Shown here in pieces: positions 6,998 to 15,643 of a stretch of 17,493 nt of DNA. Source of the DNA: Eutrophocola sp964490145 (GTDB lineage Bacteria > Pseudomonadota > Gammaproteobacteria > Pseudomonadales > Pseudohongiellaceae). Position numbers and translations under genes: made by a program. Each line of letters opens with the position of its first letter. The first letter of the stretch is position 1. The stretch covers positions 1 through 17,493 of the forward strand of contig CAZBBS010000056.1 in the NCBI GenBank assembly GCA_964490145.1, given 5' to 3'. Below the pieces are notes generated by a model. The model did not search any database. It saw nothing but the letters and a program-made list of their open reading frames with translations, and had not been told where the DNA came from.

Positions 6998-8563
6998 CTA
7001 GATTCCGCCGCCTTCCCCATAGGCCACGGCCAGCGCGGCAAACGGGAAGACGCCGCCGTGCCCGCCGACTATCTGCTGGACCGGCAGTCCCAGTTCCTGG
7101 ACCGCCAGAAACAGGGCCGAGGCATCAGGCCCTGCCGCGCCGAAGAACAGGTCACTCTGGAACAGAATGCCATCGCCCACTACAAACGGCAGGACCTTGG
7201 GTTTGACGTGATTGATGCTGTTGACCTCGTACAGGCGCAGAATTTGGTCACCCTCGCTGATTTCGGTCATGCCCTCGAACACTTCCACTTGCCCTACTTC
7301 GGCGCCGGACTGCGCCTGCAAGGCCAGGGCATCCGGGGGATTGGTATGCGGGGATTCCACGATGCCCCGAATCTCGTCTTCATGACCGGCGGCGGTGAGT
7401 ACGCTGGCACCGGCAGAGGCGAGGCCGCGCAGGCCGCCGGTGTGATCATGGTGCGGATGAGTCGGCACGACGTAACGAATAGGTTTGCCAATACGCTCCT
7501 CGATCATTCGGGCCAGGGTCAGGGACTGGCCTTCGGTATAAGGCCCTTCCACGACTACCACGAAGCTCGGGAATTCCACCACCATGCTGTGGTGGGAAAA
7601 GGCCACCACATGGGTGACCGTATCCGAAACCCGGTTCCAGCTCAGCGGCACCCAGGAACCACCGGCGGCTACCATCTGGTCGGCCTGGTCCTGGACGTCT
7701 TCCGGAATATCGAAGATTGCCAGTGAGGCCGGGTCATTCACGCGGATGTCGGTATAGATCATGGAGGAATAAGGTCCTCCATCTTTCAATACTTCATTGG
7801 AAAACGGCAGGGTCACATTACCCACCTGCTGGTAATCACCATAACGGTATTCGGCGTCCACATCCCCCAGCATGGTTTCCGTGTCCAGCGCCTTGAAGCC
7901 CCCCAGCAGGCCGTTTTGCTGGTCGATCATCAGGGTCAGCACCTCGCTGCCAAGCTCGGTGTCCACGGCCCAGTGCGGACGGCCATTGAAGCTCACCGGC
8001 AGCACTTCATTACCGGCCGCCACGTTATTGCCGGCCAGGGCCACGGTGACCGGGTTGCGGCGCAGGAGCATTTCCGGGGTGTTCTGGGTGGCCCAGCTGA
8101 ACAGACCATTGACGGAAGTCGCCTCATTGGGACGGCCCTCGGTGGTGCCCCAACCGATCTTCTGGCCTTTCCAGGTGGTCAGGGCTTCGGTGCGATGCTG
8201 GCTGAAGCCGCCGCCAATCACCACGCCATTATCAAAAGCCGCATGACCGTTAACAAAGTCGATGGTTTCGGTTACCTCGCTCAGGGTGCCATCGGGATCA
8301 ACACCGCCAGTGACAGGAATCTGGCCCAGCCGGTTGCGGGTACCGTTGCCTTCCATCACCAGGCTTTCGATCCCGCGCAGGGCTTCGATGCCGCCCATGG
8401 CTTCGAGCATGGTATCCACCGCCTCACGGGCCGTGGGGCGGGCCATCGGGGTGGAACTTGCCGCTGATTCCGGCGGGGTCTGCTCCGAGCAACCGGCTGC
8501 CAGCAGCAAAAGGCCGGTGAAAAGCAGTCGTGTGGGATGAATCCTGAAACCGGTGTTGCGCAT
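6998..8563 (-). CDS. Lipoprotein with metallo-beta-lactamase fold hydrolase domain
   Basis: This 521-residue protein begins with a lipoprotein signal: basic start, hydrophobic stretch and lipobox LAAGC, with acylated Cys25. Residues about 45-290 have no motif that I can name firmly; their length and strand-rich look resemble LolA/LolB-like or outer-membrane-sorting domains sometimes found ahead of MBL domains. The C-terminal part is a metallo-beta-lactamase domain with THPHHDHTGG (His369, His371, Asp373, His374), a possible third His at 452, the metal-bridging Asp471 in QSDLFF, and His502 in GGHGG. It should be a metal-dependent hydrolase at the periplasmic face; the substrate is unknown. The ATG at 8563 has a strong AAGGAGG ribosome site, and a perfect TATAAT lies further upstream. 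It is divergent from the vWA operon and does not look like part of the TPP run, since 314 bp and a large palindrome separate them. Confidence 0.84.
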   Translation of the reverse strand: MRNTGFRIHPTRLLFTGLLLLAAGCSEQTPPESAASSTPMARPTAREAVDTMLEAMGGIEALRGIESLVMEGNGTRNRLGQIPVTGGVDPDGTLSEVTETIDFVNGHAAFDNGVVIGGGFSQHRTEALTTWKGQKIGWGTTEGRPNEATSVNGLFSWATQNTPEMLLRRNPVTVALAGNNVAAGNEVLPVSFNGRPHWAVDTELGSEVLTLMIDQQNGLLGGFKALDTETMLGDVDAEYRYGDYQQVGNVTLPFSNEVLKDGGPYSSMIYTDIRVNDPASLAIFDIPEDVQDQADQMVAAGGSWVPLSWNRVSDTVTHVVAFSHHSMVVEFPSFVVVVEGPYTEGQSLTLARMIEERIGKPIRYVVPTHPHHDHTGGLRGLASAGASVLTAAGHEDEIRGIVESPHTNPPDALALQAQSGAEVGQVEVFEGMTEISEGDQILRLYEVNSINHVKPKVLPFVVGDGILFQSDLFFGAAGPDASALFLAVQELGLPVQQIVGGHGGVFPFAALAVAYGEGGGI

Positions 8564-8682
8564 TTTCCCTCCTTGCGGTCAGCATGCAGGAAATGGATGC
8601 CGTCTGGACATCCCTGTTTCCTGGCAAAAATGGCCGATTGAACATGGGTGAACTGGCTTTTGGCGAGCATAAACCAGGGTGA

Positions 8683-8750
8683 AATACGGGGCAACTTGGA
8701 GGCGACAATGTGTCAGGATTATGAACATTACAGCCCCGTATTGTGGGGCT
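8683..8750. promoter_or_regulatory. Mutually exclusive hairpins in the lipoprotein gene leader
   Basis: AATACGGGGC (8683-8692) pairs perfectly with GCCCCGTATT (8733-8742). The same GCCCC can instead pair with GGGGC just beyond it, giving AGCCCC (8732-8737) with GGGGCT (8745-8750). The two stems cannot form together. If transcription of the lipoprotein gene starts near 8777 on the minus strand, both lie in its leader of about 210 bases. This could be an RNA switch or simply overlapping repeats. It matches no riboswitch class I know. Confidence 0.4.
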
Positions 8751-8783
8751 TTGCGGTGAGATGGTATTTTCGGAACAAACATG

Positions 8784-8789
8784 ATTATA
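8784..8789 (-). promoter_or_regulatory. Candidate -10 box (TATAAT) for the lipoprotein gene
   Basis: The minus strand reads a perfect TATAAT here. The -35 region 16-18 bases upstream (around CCTGTTT) fits poorly, so an activator or a weak promoter is possible. A start near 8777 would give a long structured leader. Confidence 0.35.
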
Positions 8790-9023
8790 TGTCTTCCCCC
8801 TTTCCAAACAGGGCTGGAAAAAGCATGTGACTGGGGATGAGAGTTTGCTTTGAAATTCCATGCCAGGTGAATTCAATGACACCTTTTATATATCCAATCA
8901 AGGTGCTCTTCGCCTGAGCTTGCAGACCAGGCTCACAATGAATCAGGAAAATCATGGTCTACTGGATAACAGGTATAGGTGCCTGTGTTTCACCAGCAGT
9001 CCTACAGGACAGTAACAGGCAGT

Positions 9024-11249
9024 ATGTTTGAGTTTTTTTTCAAATATCCTCGATCGGTTTTCAGTGACAGCGACTTCCTGTTCGCCAGCGGCTGGCCCAT
9101 CGGGATGCTTTATGCCTTGACCGCTGCCTTCCTCATACTCACCACCGTTTTACTCCTTCGCCGCCCCGGCAACCTGTCACCCCTTCGTCTTGCCACCATA
9201 GGTTTGCTGCAAACCCTGATGTTTGCCGTGGTGCTGGTGGTGGTATGGCAGCCAGCCCTGGTTTCCCAGCGTCTGTTGCGCGGTGAAAATGCCGTGGCCA
9301 TCATGCTGGACACCTCCGGCAGCATGACTTTTGTGGATGGCCCGACCTCCCGCATGGTTCAGGCCCAGGCCCTGCTGACCCCCGAAGCGCTCGAGGACAT
9401 CGGCGAGATTTACAACATCCTGCCCTATGGCTTTGATGCTACTGCCAGTCCCATGGACGCCTTTACCACCCTGCCCGAGCCCGGCCAGCTCACCAATATC
9501 GGGCAATCCCTGCTGCAGACCCTGCGCCAGGCCAGCGGCGCCTCGCTGGGTGCGGTGATCGTGGTCAGTGACGGCTCAGACAACAACGGCGCCATCGCCC
9601 AGGCCGATCTCAGTGAAATTGCCAGTTACGGCGTCCCCGTGCATACCGTGGGCATTGGCAGTGAAAGCATGCCCAATGACCTGGAACTGACAGATGTCAA
9701 CCTGCCGGAAAAAGCCCTGCCCGGCACCACCCTGTCGGCCCGGGTCAGCATCCGCCATGATCAGGGCGGCACCGCCCGCATCAAGGTCTACGATGGCGAC
9801 CAGTTCCTGAGCACAGAGGAAGTGGCGTTACGCGACGATCAAAACACCACACTGGCCTTCGTTGATATCGACGTGGCTGAACCCGGCCAGCTCGACCTGC
9901 GTTTTACCCTGGACCCCATCAATGGCGAAACCAACCTGGCCAACAACACCCGCGCCAGCGTGGTGGATGTGGAAGAAAGCCGTTACCGCGTTTTGTATGT
10001 AGAAGGTGAGCCGCGCTGGGAATACAAATTCATGCAGCGGGCCCTGGGTGATGATCCCAGCATCCAGCTGTCCACCCTGCTCAAGGTCACGCCGAACAAG
10101 TACTACCGCCAGGGGATTGAGGATCCGGAAGAACTGGTCAACGGCTTTCCCACCGACCGGGCTGAACTGTTTGCCTTCGATGCCCTGATCATCGGCAGCT
10201 TCAACGCCGCCGAATTAACGACCGAACAACAGGAGATGATCCGCGATTTTGTCAGTGAGCGCGGCGGTTCCCTGCTGATGCTGGCGGGTCTCAATGGCCT
10301 GGGCCTGGGCGGCTGGGGTGAAACCGTGGTCAGCGAAGTGCTGCCCTCACGCCTGAACATGGACAGCGCGTCCTTTGTCCGCGAAAAAGCACCCGTCGCC
10401 CTGACCGACAGCGGCCGTCTGGCCCCCATGCTCCAGCTCAGTGACAGCGAATCCGAAAACGAACAACTCTGGTCAGAGCTACCCGAAGTGGCCGACTACC
10501 AGCAACTGGGGCCACTGCGCCCGGCAGCCACCACGCTGTTAGAGGCCAATGTCGATGGCCGCCTGCAGCCTTTGTTGGTCACCCAGCCCTACGGCCTGGG
10601 CCAGAGTTACATTCTGGCCACCGGCGGCACCTGGCGCTGGCAGATGAGCCTGCCCGTAGCCGATATGCGCCACGAAACCTTCTGGCGTCAGCTGACCCGT
10701 GGCCTGGTGGCCAACTCACCCCGGCCGTTCGAGCTGACCAGTCATGTGGAAAACGATGAAATCCGTGTGCGCGCCCAGGTGCGTGATCCCGAAGCCGAGG
10801 AAAACCAGGGCCTGGCCATCTCCACCGTGGTGTCTTCCGAAAACAATGATGTAGTCACTCTCGACCTGCTGCCGGTCTCCGGCCAGGCAGGCGTATACGA
10901 GGCTTCCTTCAAACCATCCGGCACAGGTCTTTACAGTGTCGAAGCCATTTCCCGCGTCGGCGAAAATCTGGTGGCCTCCTCCACCACCGCCGTGCGCTAT
11001 GACCAGGGCCAGGAAATTTTCAACATGCGCCAGAACCGTGCCCTGCTTGAGCGCTTGAGTGAGGCGACCGGCGGACTGTACTGGACACCTGACCAGTGGG
11101 ATGACGTGCTTGAGGCCATCTCCTTTTCAACGGCCGGCATCACCGAACAACAGCTCAGCTACCTGTGGGATGCGCCTTTTTTCTTCCTGCTCCTGATACT
11201 CCTGAAAGCGGCGGAATGGTTGCTACGTCGTCGCTGGCAGACCATCTGA
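9024..11249 (+). CDS. Membrane-anchored vWA protein with glutamine-amidotransferase-like domain
   Basis: I start this 741-residue protein at ATG 9024, since the hydrophobic N-terminus begins there; an in-frame GTG at 8979 would add 15 polar residues. Two membrane helices (about 24-46 and 58-78) are followed by a vWA domain with MIDAS DTSGS (Asp96, Ser98, Ser100) and a second acidic site in VSDGSDN (182-188). Next is an Ig-like stretch (about 230-315). A class-I glutamine-amidotransferase-like domain follows, starting RYRVLYVEGEPRWEYKF (320-336) and with LMLAGLNGLGLGG (418-430) where a nucleophile elbow would be; no Cys is present there. A C-terminal helix anchors the end. This is the layout of large vWA membrane proteins found beside MoxR/BatA genes. 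The bulk should face the periplasm. It opens a plus-strand run; the next gene starts 12 bp on. The ribosome site (AGG, 4 bases from ATG) is weak. Confidence 0.85.
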   Translation: MFEFFFKYPRSVFSDSDFLFASGWPIGMLYALTAAFLILTTVLLLRRPGNLSPLRLATIGLLQTLMFAVVLVVVWQPALVSQRLLRGENAVAIMLDTSGSMTFVDGPTSRMVQAQALLTPEALEDIGEIYNILPYGFDATASPMDAFTTLPEPGQLTNIGQSLLQTLRQASGASLGAVIVVSDGSDNNGAIAQADLSEIASYGVPVHTVGIGSESMPNDLELTDVNLPEKALPGTTLSARVSIRHDQGGTARIKVYDGDQFLSTEEVALRDDQNTTLAFVDIDVAEPGQLDLRFTLDPINGETNLANNTRASVVDVEESRYRVLYVEGEPRWEYKFMQRALGDDPSIQLSTLLKVTPNKYYRQGIEDPEELVNGFPTDRAELFAFDALIIGSFNAAELTTEQQEMIRDFVSERGGSLLMLAGLNGLGLGGWGETVVSEVLPSRLNMDSASFVREKAPVALTDSGRLAPMLQLSDSESENEQLWSELPEVADYQQLGPLRPAATTLLEANVDGRLQPLLVTQPYGLGQSYILATGGTWRWQMSLPVADMRHETFWRQLTRGLVANSPRPFELTSHVENDEIRVRAQVRDPEAEENQGLAISTVVSSENNDVVTLDLLPVSGQAGVYEASFKPSGTGLYSVEAISRVGENLVASSTTAVRYDQGQEIFNMRQNRALLERLSEATGGLYWTPDQWDDVLEAISFSTAGITEQQLSYLWDAPFFFLLLILLKAAEWLLRRRWQTI

Positions 11250-11261
11250 GGGACCCTGATC

Positions 11262-12173
11262 ATGAAGCGTGCCTTGCCCCTCCTCTTTATAGCCAGCCTG
11301 TTGCCTTACAGCCAGGCCCAGGCTGCCCTGTATGTCACAGTCGTGCAGGGGCTCGGCGGGGACGATCACTGGCAGGCGCGCTTCAGCGACCAGCAGGAAA
11401 AAATCACTGAAGCCTCCATCACCATGGCTGGAGAAGCGCATGTGAAATCCTTTACCGGTGATGACGCTACCCGTGACAACCTGATGGCCCATTTCCGCAC
11501 GCTATCCACCAGCATGAATGATGATGACCGCCTGGCTCTCTACCTGATCGGCCATGGCAGCTATGACGGCGAACAGTACAAGTTCAATATTCCCGGCCCG
11601 GATATCACCGATGGTGACCTGGCTGAAATCCTCGGTACCCTGCCCGGCCGCAACCACTTTGTGGTGAACACCTCCAGTGCAAGCGGTGCCATGCTCGACA
11701 AGGTGGAAACAGACGATCGTATCCTGGTGACCGCCACCCGCAACGGCAATGAGAAAAACGCGACAGAGTTCGGGGACTTTTTTGCTGCTGCCCTGACCAG
11801 CGACAGTGCCGACATCAACAAGAACAACAGCATCAGCATCCAGGAAGCCTTCGATTATGCCGAGCGCCAGGTGGCCTCCTTTTTTGAAAACCAGAGCAAG
11901 CTGGCCACCGAGCACCCGCAGATTCGCGGTGACAATGCCGCCAGTTTCAATCTGGCCCGGGTGAATGTTGCAGAAACCCCTGACGAGGATCCTCGCATTA
12001 CCCAACTGCTCAGCCAGCGCGAGGCACTGGATGCCCAGATCGAGGAACTCCAGCTCAACCGTGGCCGCTATACCAATGCCGAATACATTCAGAAACTGCA
12101 GGCACTGATCCTGGAGTCTGCCGAGGTGGGCGAACAGATCGACAACCTGCGCGAAGGTAGCGAAAGCAGATAG
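11262..12173 (+). CDS. Exported C13 (legumain/caspase)-like protein, nucleophile Cys replaced by Ser
   Basis: This 303-residue protein has a Sec signal peptide (about 1-21, cleavage around AQA-A). A caspase-hemoglobinase type fold is suggested by the strand-His-Gly motif LALYLIGHGSYDG (His98, Gly99) and by a second strand with VVNTSSASGAML (135-145). In legumain-type C13 peptidases the second motif is of the form A-C-E-S-G-S-M, so the catalytic Cys position corresponds to Ser139. DINKNNSISIQEAFDYA (184-200) resembles an EF-hand-like loop seen in related bacterial proteins, and ATEHPQIRGD follows. A coiled-coil-like tail (about 244-297) ends it. It may be an inactive, ligand- or partner-binding protein, or a rare Ser variant. 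The start has a GAGGGA ribosome site 12 bp after the previous stop. The TPR-metalloprotease gene begins 8 bp after it. Assignment to C13 is by motif only. Confidence 0.72.
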   Translation: MKRALPLLFIASLLPYSQAQAALYVTVVQGLGGDDHWQARFSDQQEKITEASITMAGEAHVKSFTGDDATRDNLMAHFRTLSTSMNDDDRLALYLIGHGSYDGEQYKFNIPGPDITDGDLAEILGTLPGRNHFVVNTSSASGAMLDKVETDDRILVTATRNGNEKNATEFGDFFAAALTSDSADINKNNSISIQEAFDYAERQVASFFENQSKLATEHPQIRGDNAASFNLARVNVAETPDEDPRITQLLSQREALDAQIEELQLNRGRYTNAEYIQKLQALILESAEVGEQIDNLREGSESR

Positions 12174-12181
12174 AGAAACCC

Positions 12182-14503
12182 ATGCGGAAAAACATCAACA
12201 GTTCAAGCGCGCGCTTCAAGCCAGTCCTGGCTGCCGCTGTCCTGTTGCCGATGGTTTCGGCCGGCGCCCTGGCTCGCGACAACCTCTACGGCGTACTGGC
12301 GTTCCCCGGCCTGATTGAATGCGAAGACCTGCACTGGTCCGGCCAGGCTGATCGCGCCACCATCTGCTACAACAATTTATATGCCAGCACCCAGGATGCC
12401 CGCATTCGCGCCGAAGTGCTCTGGGCACGTGGCGACCTGCAGGGAGCCAACACCCAGTTCCAGACCGCCTTTAATGCCTTTCCCGAAGACCCACTGGTCA
12501 GGGTGCGCTGGGGCGAGCTGTTCAACACCACCTACCAGTACCAAGAAGCCTACAACCTGTTCGAGGAAGCCCTCGCCCTGGACCCGAACAATGCCTGGGC
12601 CCATATCGGTGCCGCTGCCTCCCTGTCCGAAGGCGGTGACCCCGACGCCCTGAACGAACATCTCAACGCCGTTATGGGTGAAGGCCTGGCCGCCCCAGGC
12701 GCAAGGTTGCGGGCCATGATCATGGTGATGCGCTCACGTCTGCGCGATGACCGTTTTGATGAGGCCGAAGCCGTACTGGATGAAGCTTTCGATTTTGCCG
12801 AAGACGAAGACCTCCCCACCATGGAGCTCAAGGCACTCAAAGCCGCCTGGACCTTCAATGCCAAAGCCGGTGACTACCAGCAGTGGATTGATGCCTCTCT
12901 CGAAGAAAGCCCCAATTACGGCGATGCCTGGTTCATTCCCGGCTACTACGCCACCATCATCCGCCTCTATCGGGAAGCCGGTGAGTTTTTCCGCAAGGCG
13001 GTGGACGTCGAACCGACCCACTGGGAAGCCCAGGTGTACCTCGGTCAGAACATGCTGCGCATGAATGACATCAACGGCGCCATCGAACACGTAAACATTG
13101 CCTACCAGGGTGATGCCTTCAATCCCATGACCGTGAACCTGATGCGTCTGCTGGACACCTTCACCGAGGACTTCGTCAGTGTCAGCTATCCCGATCCGCC
13201 CGCAGGCCCGGTGCCCGATCTGATCCTGCGTCTGGGCAAGGAAGAGCGCGACATTCTGAAAAACTATGCCAGCAAACTGTCGTTGGAAAGCATGGACCTG
13301 TACGGTCAGCGCTACCGGCTGACACCAAAGGAACCGGTGGTGGTGGAAATCTATCCCAACCACGAAGACTTCATCGTGCGCTCCATCGGCATGCCCGGTG
13401 TTGGCCTGTTGGGTGTGACCTTCGGCTACCTGTTTGCCATGGATTCCCCCACTGCCCATCCGGAACAGAGCTACCACTGGGGCACCACCCTGTGGCATGA
13501 GATGGCCCACGTCTTCACCCTCGGCGTTACTGCTAACAAGGTGCCGCGCTGGGTGAGCGAAGGGGTTTCGGTGTTCGAGGAATGGCGCACCGGCCCGATT
13601 CCCGGCCGCAAGATACCCACCAATGTGCTGCAGGCCATGAGCGAGGACAAGTTCCTGCCCATCGCCAAACTGGATGACGGCTTCATGCGCCCTGACTACC
13701 AGGACCAGGTGATCGTGTCCTACATGCAGGCCGGCCTGGTGTTTGATTTTATCGATCTTGAATACGGTTTCGACAAAATCGTCGACATGCTCTATTCCTT
13801 CAACGACGGTCTCACCCCGGTCGAAGCCATCGAAAAAAGCCTGGGCATCAGCGACAGCGAGTTTGATAAACATTTCAAGCAGTTCATTGATATCGAATAC
13901 GGTCCGCTGCTCGGCCGCCTGCCAGTGTGGATGGACGACATGAAGGCCGGCTACGCTTCCCTGGAAGAAGAGAACTGGGAGGAAGCTGCCGCCGCCGCCA
14001 CCCGCGCCATTTTTACCTATCCCGATTACGTGGAAAACGACAGCCCCTATATTGTCCAGGCCCGGGCCTTCCGGGAACTGGAAGATAAAGAAGGCGAATT
14101 CACCGCCCTGCAGACCTTCTGGCAGAAAGGCGGCTACCTGCCCAACGCCCTGGTGAAACTGGCAGACCTGTACCTGGAAAAAGACCTGCCTGAGCAGGCC
14201 GAAGCTGTGCTCAATGATGCCAATTACGCCAACCCGTTTCGCGAGGACATCCACATCAAGCTGGGTGACCTGCTGATGGATAAAGCACAACCCCAACAGG
14301 CATTAACCGAATATGAAGTGCTGCTGGCCCTGGATCCGCTGGACAAGGCCGGCGCCAACTACCGTATTGCCAATGCTTACCACGCGCTGGACAATGCAGA
14401 TAAGAGCATGGAATACCTGATGACCGCGCTGGACATAGCACCGCAGTACCGGGAAGCGCAGCAGCTGCTGCTGGATATGAGCAGAGCCGGCCATGACGAC
14501 TGA
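12182..14503 (+). CDS. Exported TPR protein with HExxH (gluzincin, peptidase MA-like) domain
   Basis: This 773-residue protein has a Sec signal peptide (1-31, ending GALA before R32). N-terminal TPR units are seen at about 60-320; one good unit reads QEAYNLFEEALALDPNN (121-137). A metalloprotease domain of the peptidase-MA type follows (about 350-580) with LWHEMAHVF (His439, Glu440, His443) and a likely third ligand Glu460 in WVSEGVSVFEEW. That is the gluzincin arrangement, so zinc binding and activity are plausible. More TPRs fill the C-terminus (about 600-770), including LTEYEVLLALDPLDKAGANY. It should act in the periplasm as a protease or zinc-dependent scaffold with partners held by the TPRs. 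The start lies 8 bp after the C13-like gene with only a weak purine stretch, which suggests translational coupling. The MoxR gene follows after an AT-rich 74-bp gap. Confidence 0.86.
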   Translation: MRKNINSSSARFKPVLAAAVLLPMVSAGALARDNLYGVLAFPGLIECEDLHWSGQADRATICYNNLYASTQDARIRAEVLWARGDLQGANTQFQTAFNAFPEDPLVRVRWGELFNTTYQYQEAYNLFEEALALDPNNAWAHIGAAASLSEGGDPDALNEHLNAVMGEGLAAPGARLRAMIMVMRSRLRDDRFDEAEAVLDEAFDFAEDEDLPTMELKALKAAWTFNAKAGDYQQWIDASLEESPNYGDAWFIPGYYATIIRLYREAGEFFRKAVDVEPTHWEAQVYLGQNMLRMNDINGAIEHVNIAYQGDAFNPMTVNLMRLLDTFTEDFVSVSYPDPPAGPVPDLILRLGKEERDILKNYASKLSLESMDLYGQRYRLTPKEPVVVEIYPNHEDFIVRSIGMPGVGLLGVTFGYLFAMDSPTAHPEQSYHWGTTLWHEMAHVFTLGVTANKVPRWVSEGVSVFEEWRTGPIPGRKIPTNVLQAMSEDKFLPIAKLDDGFMRPDYQDQVIVSYMQAGLVFDFIDLEYGFDKIVDMLYSFNDGLTPVEAIEKSLGISDSEFDKHFKQFIDIEYGPLLGRLPVWMDDMKAGYASLEEENWEEAAAAATRAIFTYPDYVENDSPYIVQARAFRELEDKEGEFTALQTFWQKGGYLPNALVKLADLYLEKDLPEQAEAVLNDANYANPFREDIHIKLGDLLMDKAQPQQALTEYEVLLALDPLDKAGANYRIANAYHALDNADKSMEYLMTALDIAPQYREAQQLLLDMSRAGHDD

Positions 14504-14507
14504 ATTT

Positions 14508-14536
14508 TTGAGTATCAATATACATATCTATTAATA
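14508..14536 (+). promoter_or_regulatory. Candidate internal promoter before the MoxR gene
   Basis: TTGAGT (14508-14513) and TTAATA (14531-14536) are 17 bases apart in a gap far more AT-rich than its surroundings. Transcription from here would express MoxR, DUF58 and BatA apart from the three upstream genes. Confidence 0.4.
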
Positions 14537-14577
14537 GCAACGAGTCGACAGAGACTGACAACCAACAGGACAGTGTT

Positions 14578-15609
14578 ATGAGCGAAGAAGTAACCCAAGC
14601 CTTTGACAGCGAAGAAACCCGCGCGCTGGTCGCCCGATTCAAGACGGCGAACGACAGCATCCGCGAGCAGATTGCCGGCACCATCATCGGCCAGCACCAC
14701 ATCGTGGAGAACCTGCTCATTACCCTGTATGTCGGCGGCCACTGTCTGATCACCGGTATGCCCGGTACCGCCAAGACCCTGCTGGTACATACGCTGGCCT
14801 CTGCCCTCGGCCTGACCTTCAAGCGTATTCAGTTTACCCCCGACCTGATGCCCACCGACATCACCGGTACCGACATGGTGGAAGAGGACCAGAGCACCGG
14901 CAAACGTGAATGGCGTTTCGTGCCCGGCCCGGTGTTCACCAACGTGTTGCTGGCGGACGAAATCAACCGTACCCCGCCAAAAACCCAGGCCGCCCTGCTC
15001 GAAGCGATGCAGGAAAAAACCGTTACCGTGCGCGGCCAGATTCACAAACTGGACAAACCCTTCCTGGTGCTCGCCACCCAGAACCCCATCGAACTGGAAG
15101 GCACCTATCCACTGCCGGAAGCCCAGCTCGACCGTTTCCTGTTCAACGTGATCCTCGATTACCTGACACCGGAAGAAGAAGTGGCTGTACTGGAGCGCTT
15201 CACCAAGCGCGTGGACATGCCGGAAGTGACCGCCTGCACCACGGCCGATGAAATCATCAAGTTCCAGTGGCTGGTGCGCCAGGTGCCGATCTCCGAATCC
15301 GTGACCCGTTACGCGGTGGACGTGGTGCGTGCCACCCGGCCGTCCGATCCGCTGGCCACCAGCATGATCAAGAAGTACGTAAACTTCGGTTCCAGTATCC
15401 GTGCCTCCATGAACCTGGTGTTGGCAGCAAAAGCACGCGCGCTGATGGAAGGCCGCTACCACGTGACCACTGACGACGTGAAAGCCCTTGCTGTACCCAT
15501 TCTGCGTCACCGCGTGCTGCCGAACTACTACGCCGAGTCCGATGGCGTCACCATCGACGACATCCTGAACAACATGCTGATGGAGCTGGCTACGCCAGCG
15601 GCGGCATAA
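14578..15609 (+). CDS. MoxR-family AAA+ ATPase
   Basis: This 343-residue cytoplasmic ATPase is of normal length for MoxR. It shows Walker A GMPGTAKT (60-67), Walker B VLLADE (123-128) continuing NRTPPKTQAALLEAMQE, sensor 1 ATQNP (166-170), and the family's EAQLDRF (181-187) with the arginine finger. The C-terminal lid carries the DP-rich RATRPSDP segment typical of the family. MoxR proteins are chaperone-like ATPases that work with vWA-domain partners to mature or remodel protein complexes, often in the envelope. Here three vWA-type partners are encoded nearby: the 9024 gene, DUF58 directly downstream, and BatA. The ATG at 14578 has an AGGA site 8 bases upstream. DUF58 begins 34 bp after the stop. 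Family assignment is certain; the client is not known. Confidence 0.96.
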   Translation: MSEEVTQAFDSEETRALVARFKTANDSIREQIAGTIIGQHHIVENLLITLYVGGHCLITGMPGTAKTLLVHTLASALGLTFKRIQFTPDLMPTDITGTDMVEEDQSTGKREWRFVPGPVFTNVLLADEINRTPPKTQAALLEAMQEKTVTVRGQIHKLDKPFLVLATQNPIELEGTYPLPEAQLDRFLFNVILDYLTPEEEVAVLERFTKRVDMPEVTACTTADEIIKFQWLVRQVPISESVTRYAVDVVRATRPSDPLATSMIKKYVNFGSSIRASMNLVLAAKARALMEGRYHVTTDDVKALAVPILRHRVLPNYYAESDGVTIDDILNNMLMELATPAAA

Positions 15610-15643
15610 GCCATAGACAGGTAATAAAAGGACACGCGACCCC

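Larger units (their letters stand above)
8564..9023. other. Divergent intergenic region (460 bp)
   Basis: No convincing gene lies here. The region must carry promoters for the minus-strand lipoprotein gene and for the plus-strand vWA operon. It is richer in A+T than the genes around it. For the minus strand I see a perfect -10 box (8784-8789) and hairpins at 8683-8750. For the plus strand, TTTTATATAT near 8885-8894 and GGTATAGG near 8972-8979 are possible -10 elements, but neither has a good -35 partner. Confidence 0.6.

Noticed and set aside
6705..7001. Short open frames on both strands in the gap before the TPP gene
   Set aside because: They read through the palindromic arms, so the two strands give matching peptides; none has a ribosome site or a family resemblance.
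8979..9023. GTG start for the vWA membrane protein
   Set aside because: It adds 15 polar residues before the hydrophobic N-terminus and has no better ribosome site; ATG 9024 is preferred, with moderate certainty.
12734..14296. Long minus-strand open frame (520 codons) inside the TPR-gluzincin gene
   Set aside because: The plus-strand reading has a signal peptide, TPRs and an HExxH site; the minus reading has no recognisable motif and arises from high GC at third positions.
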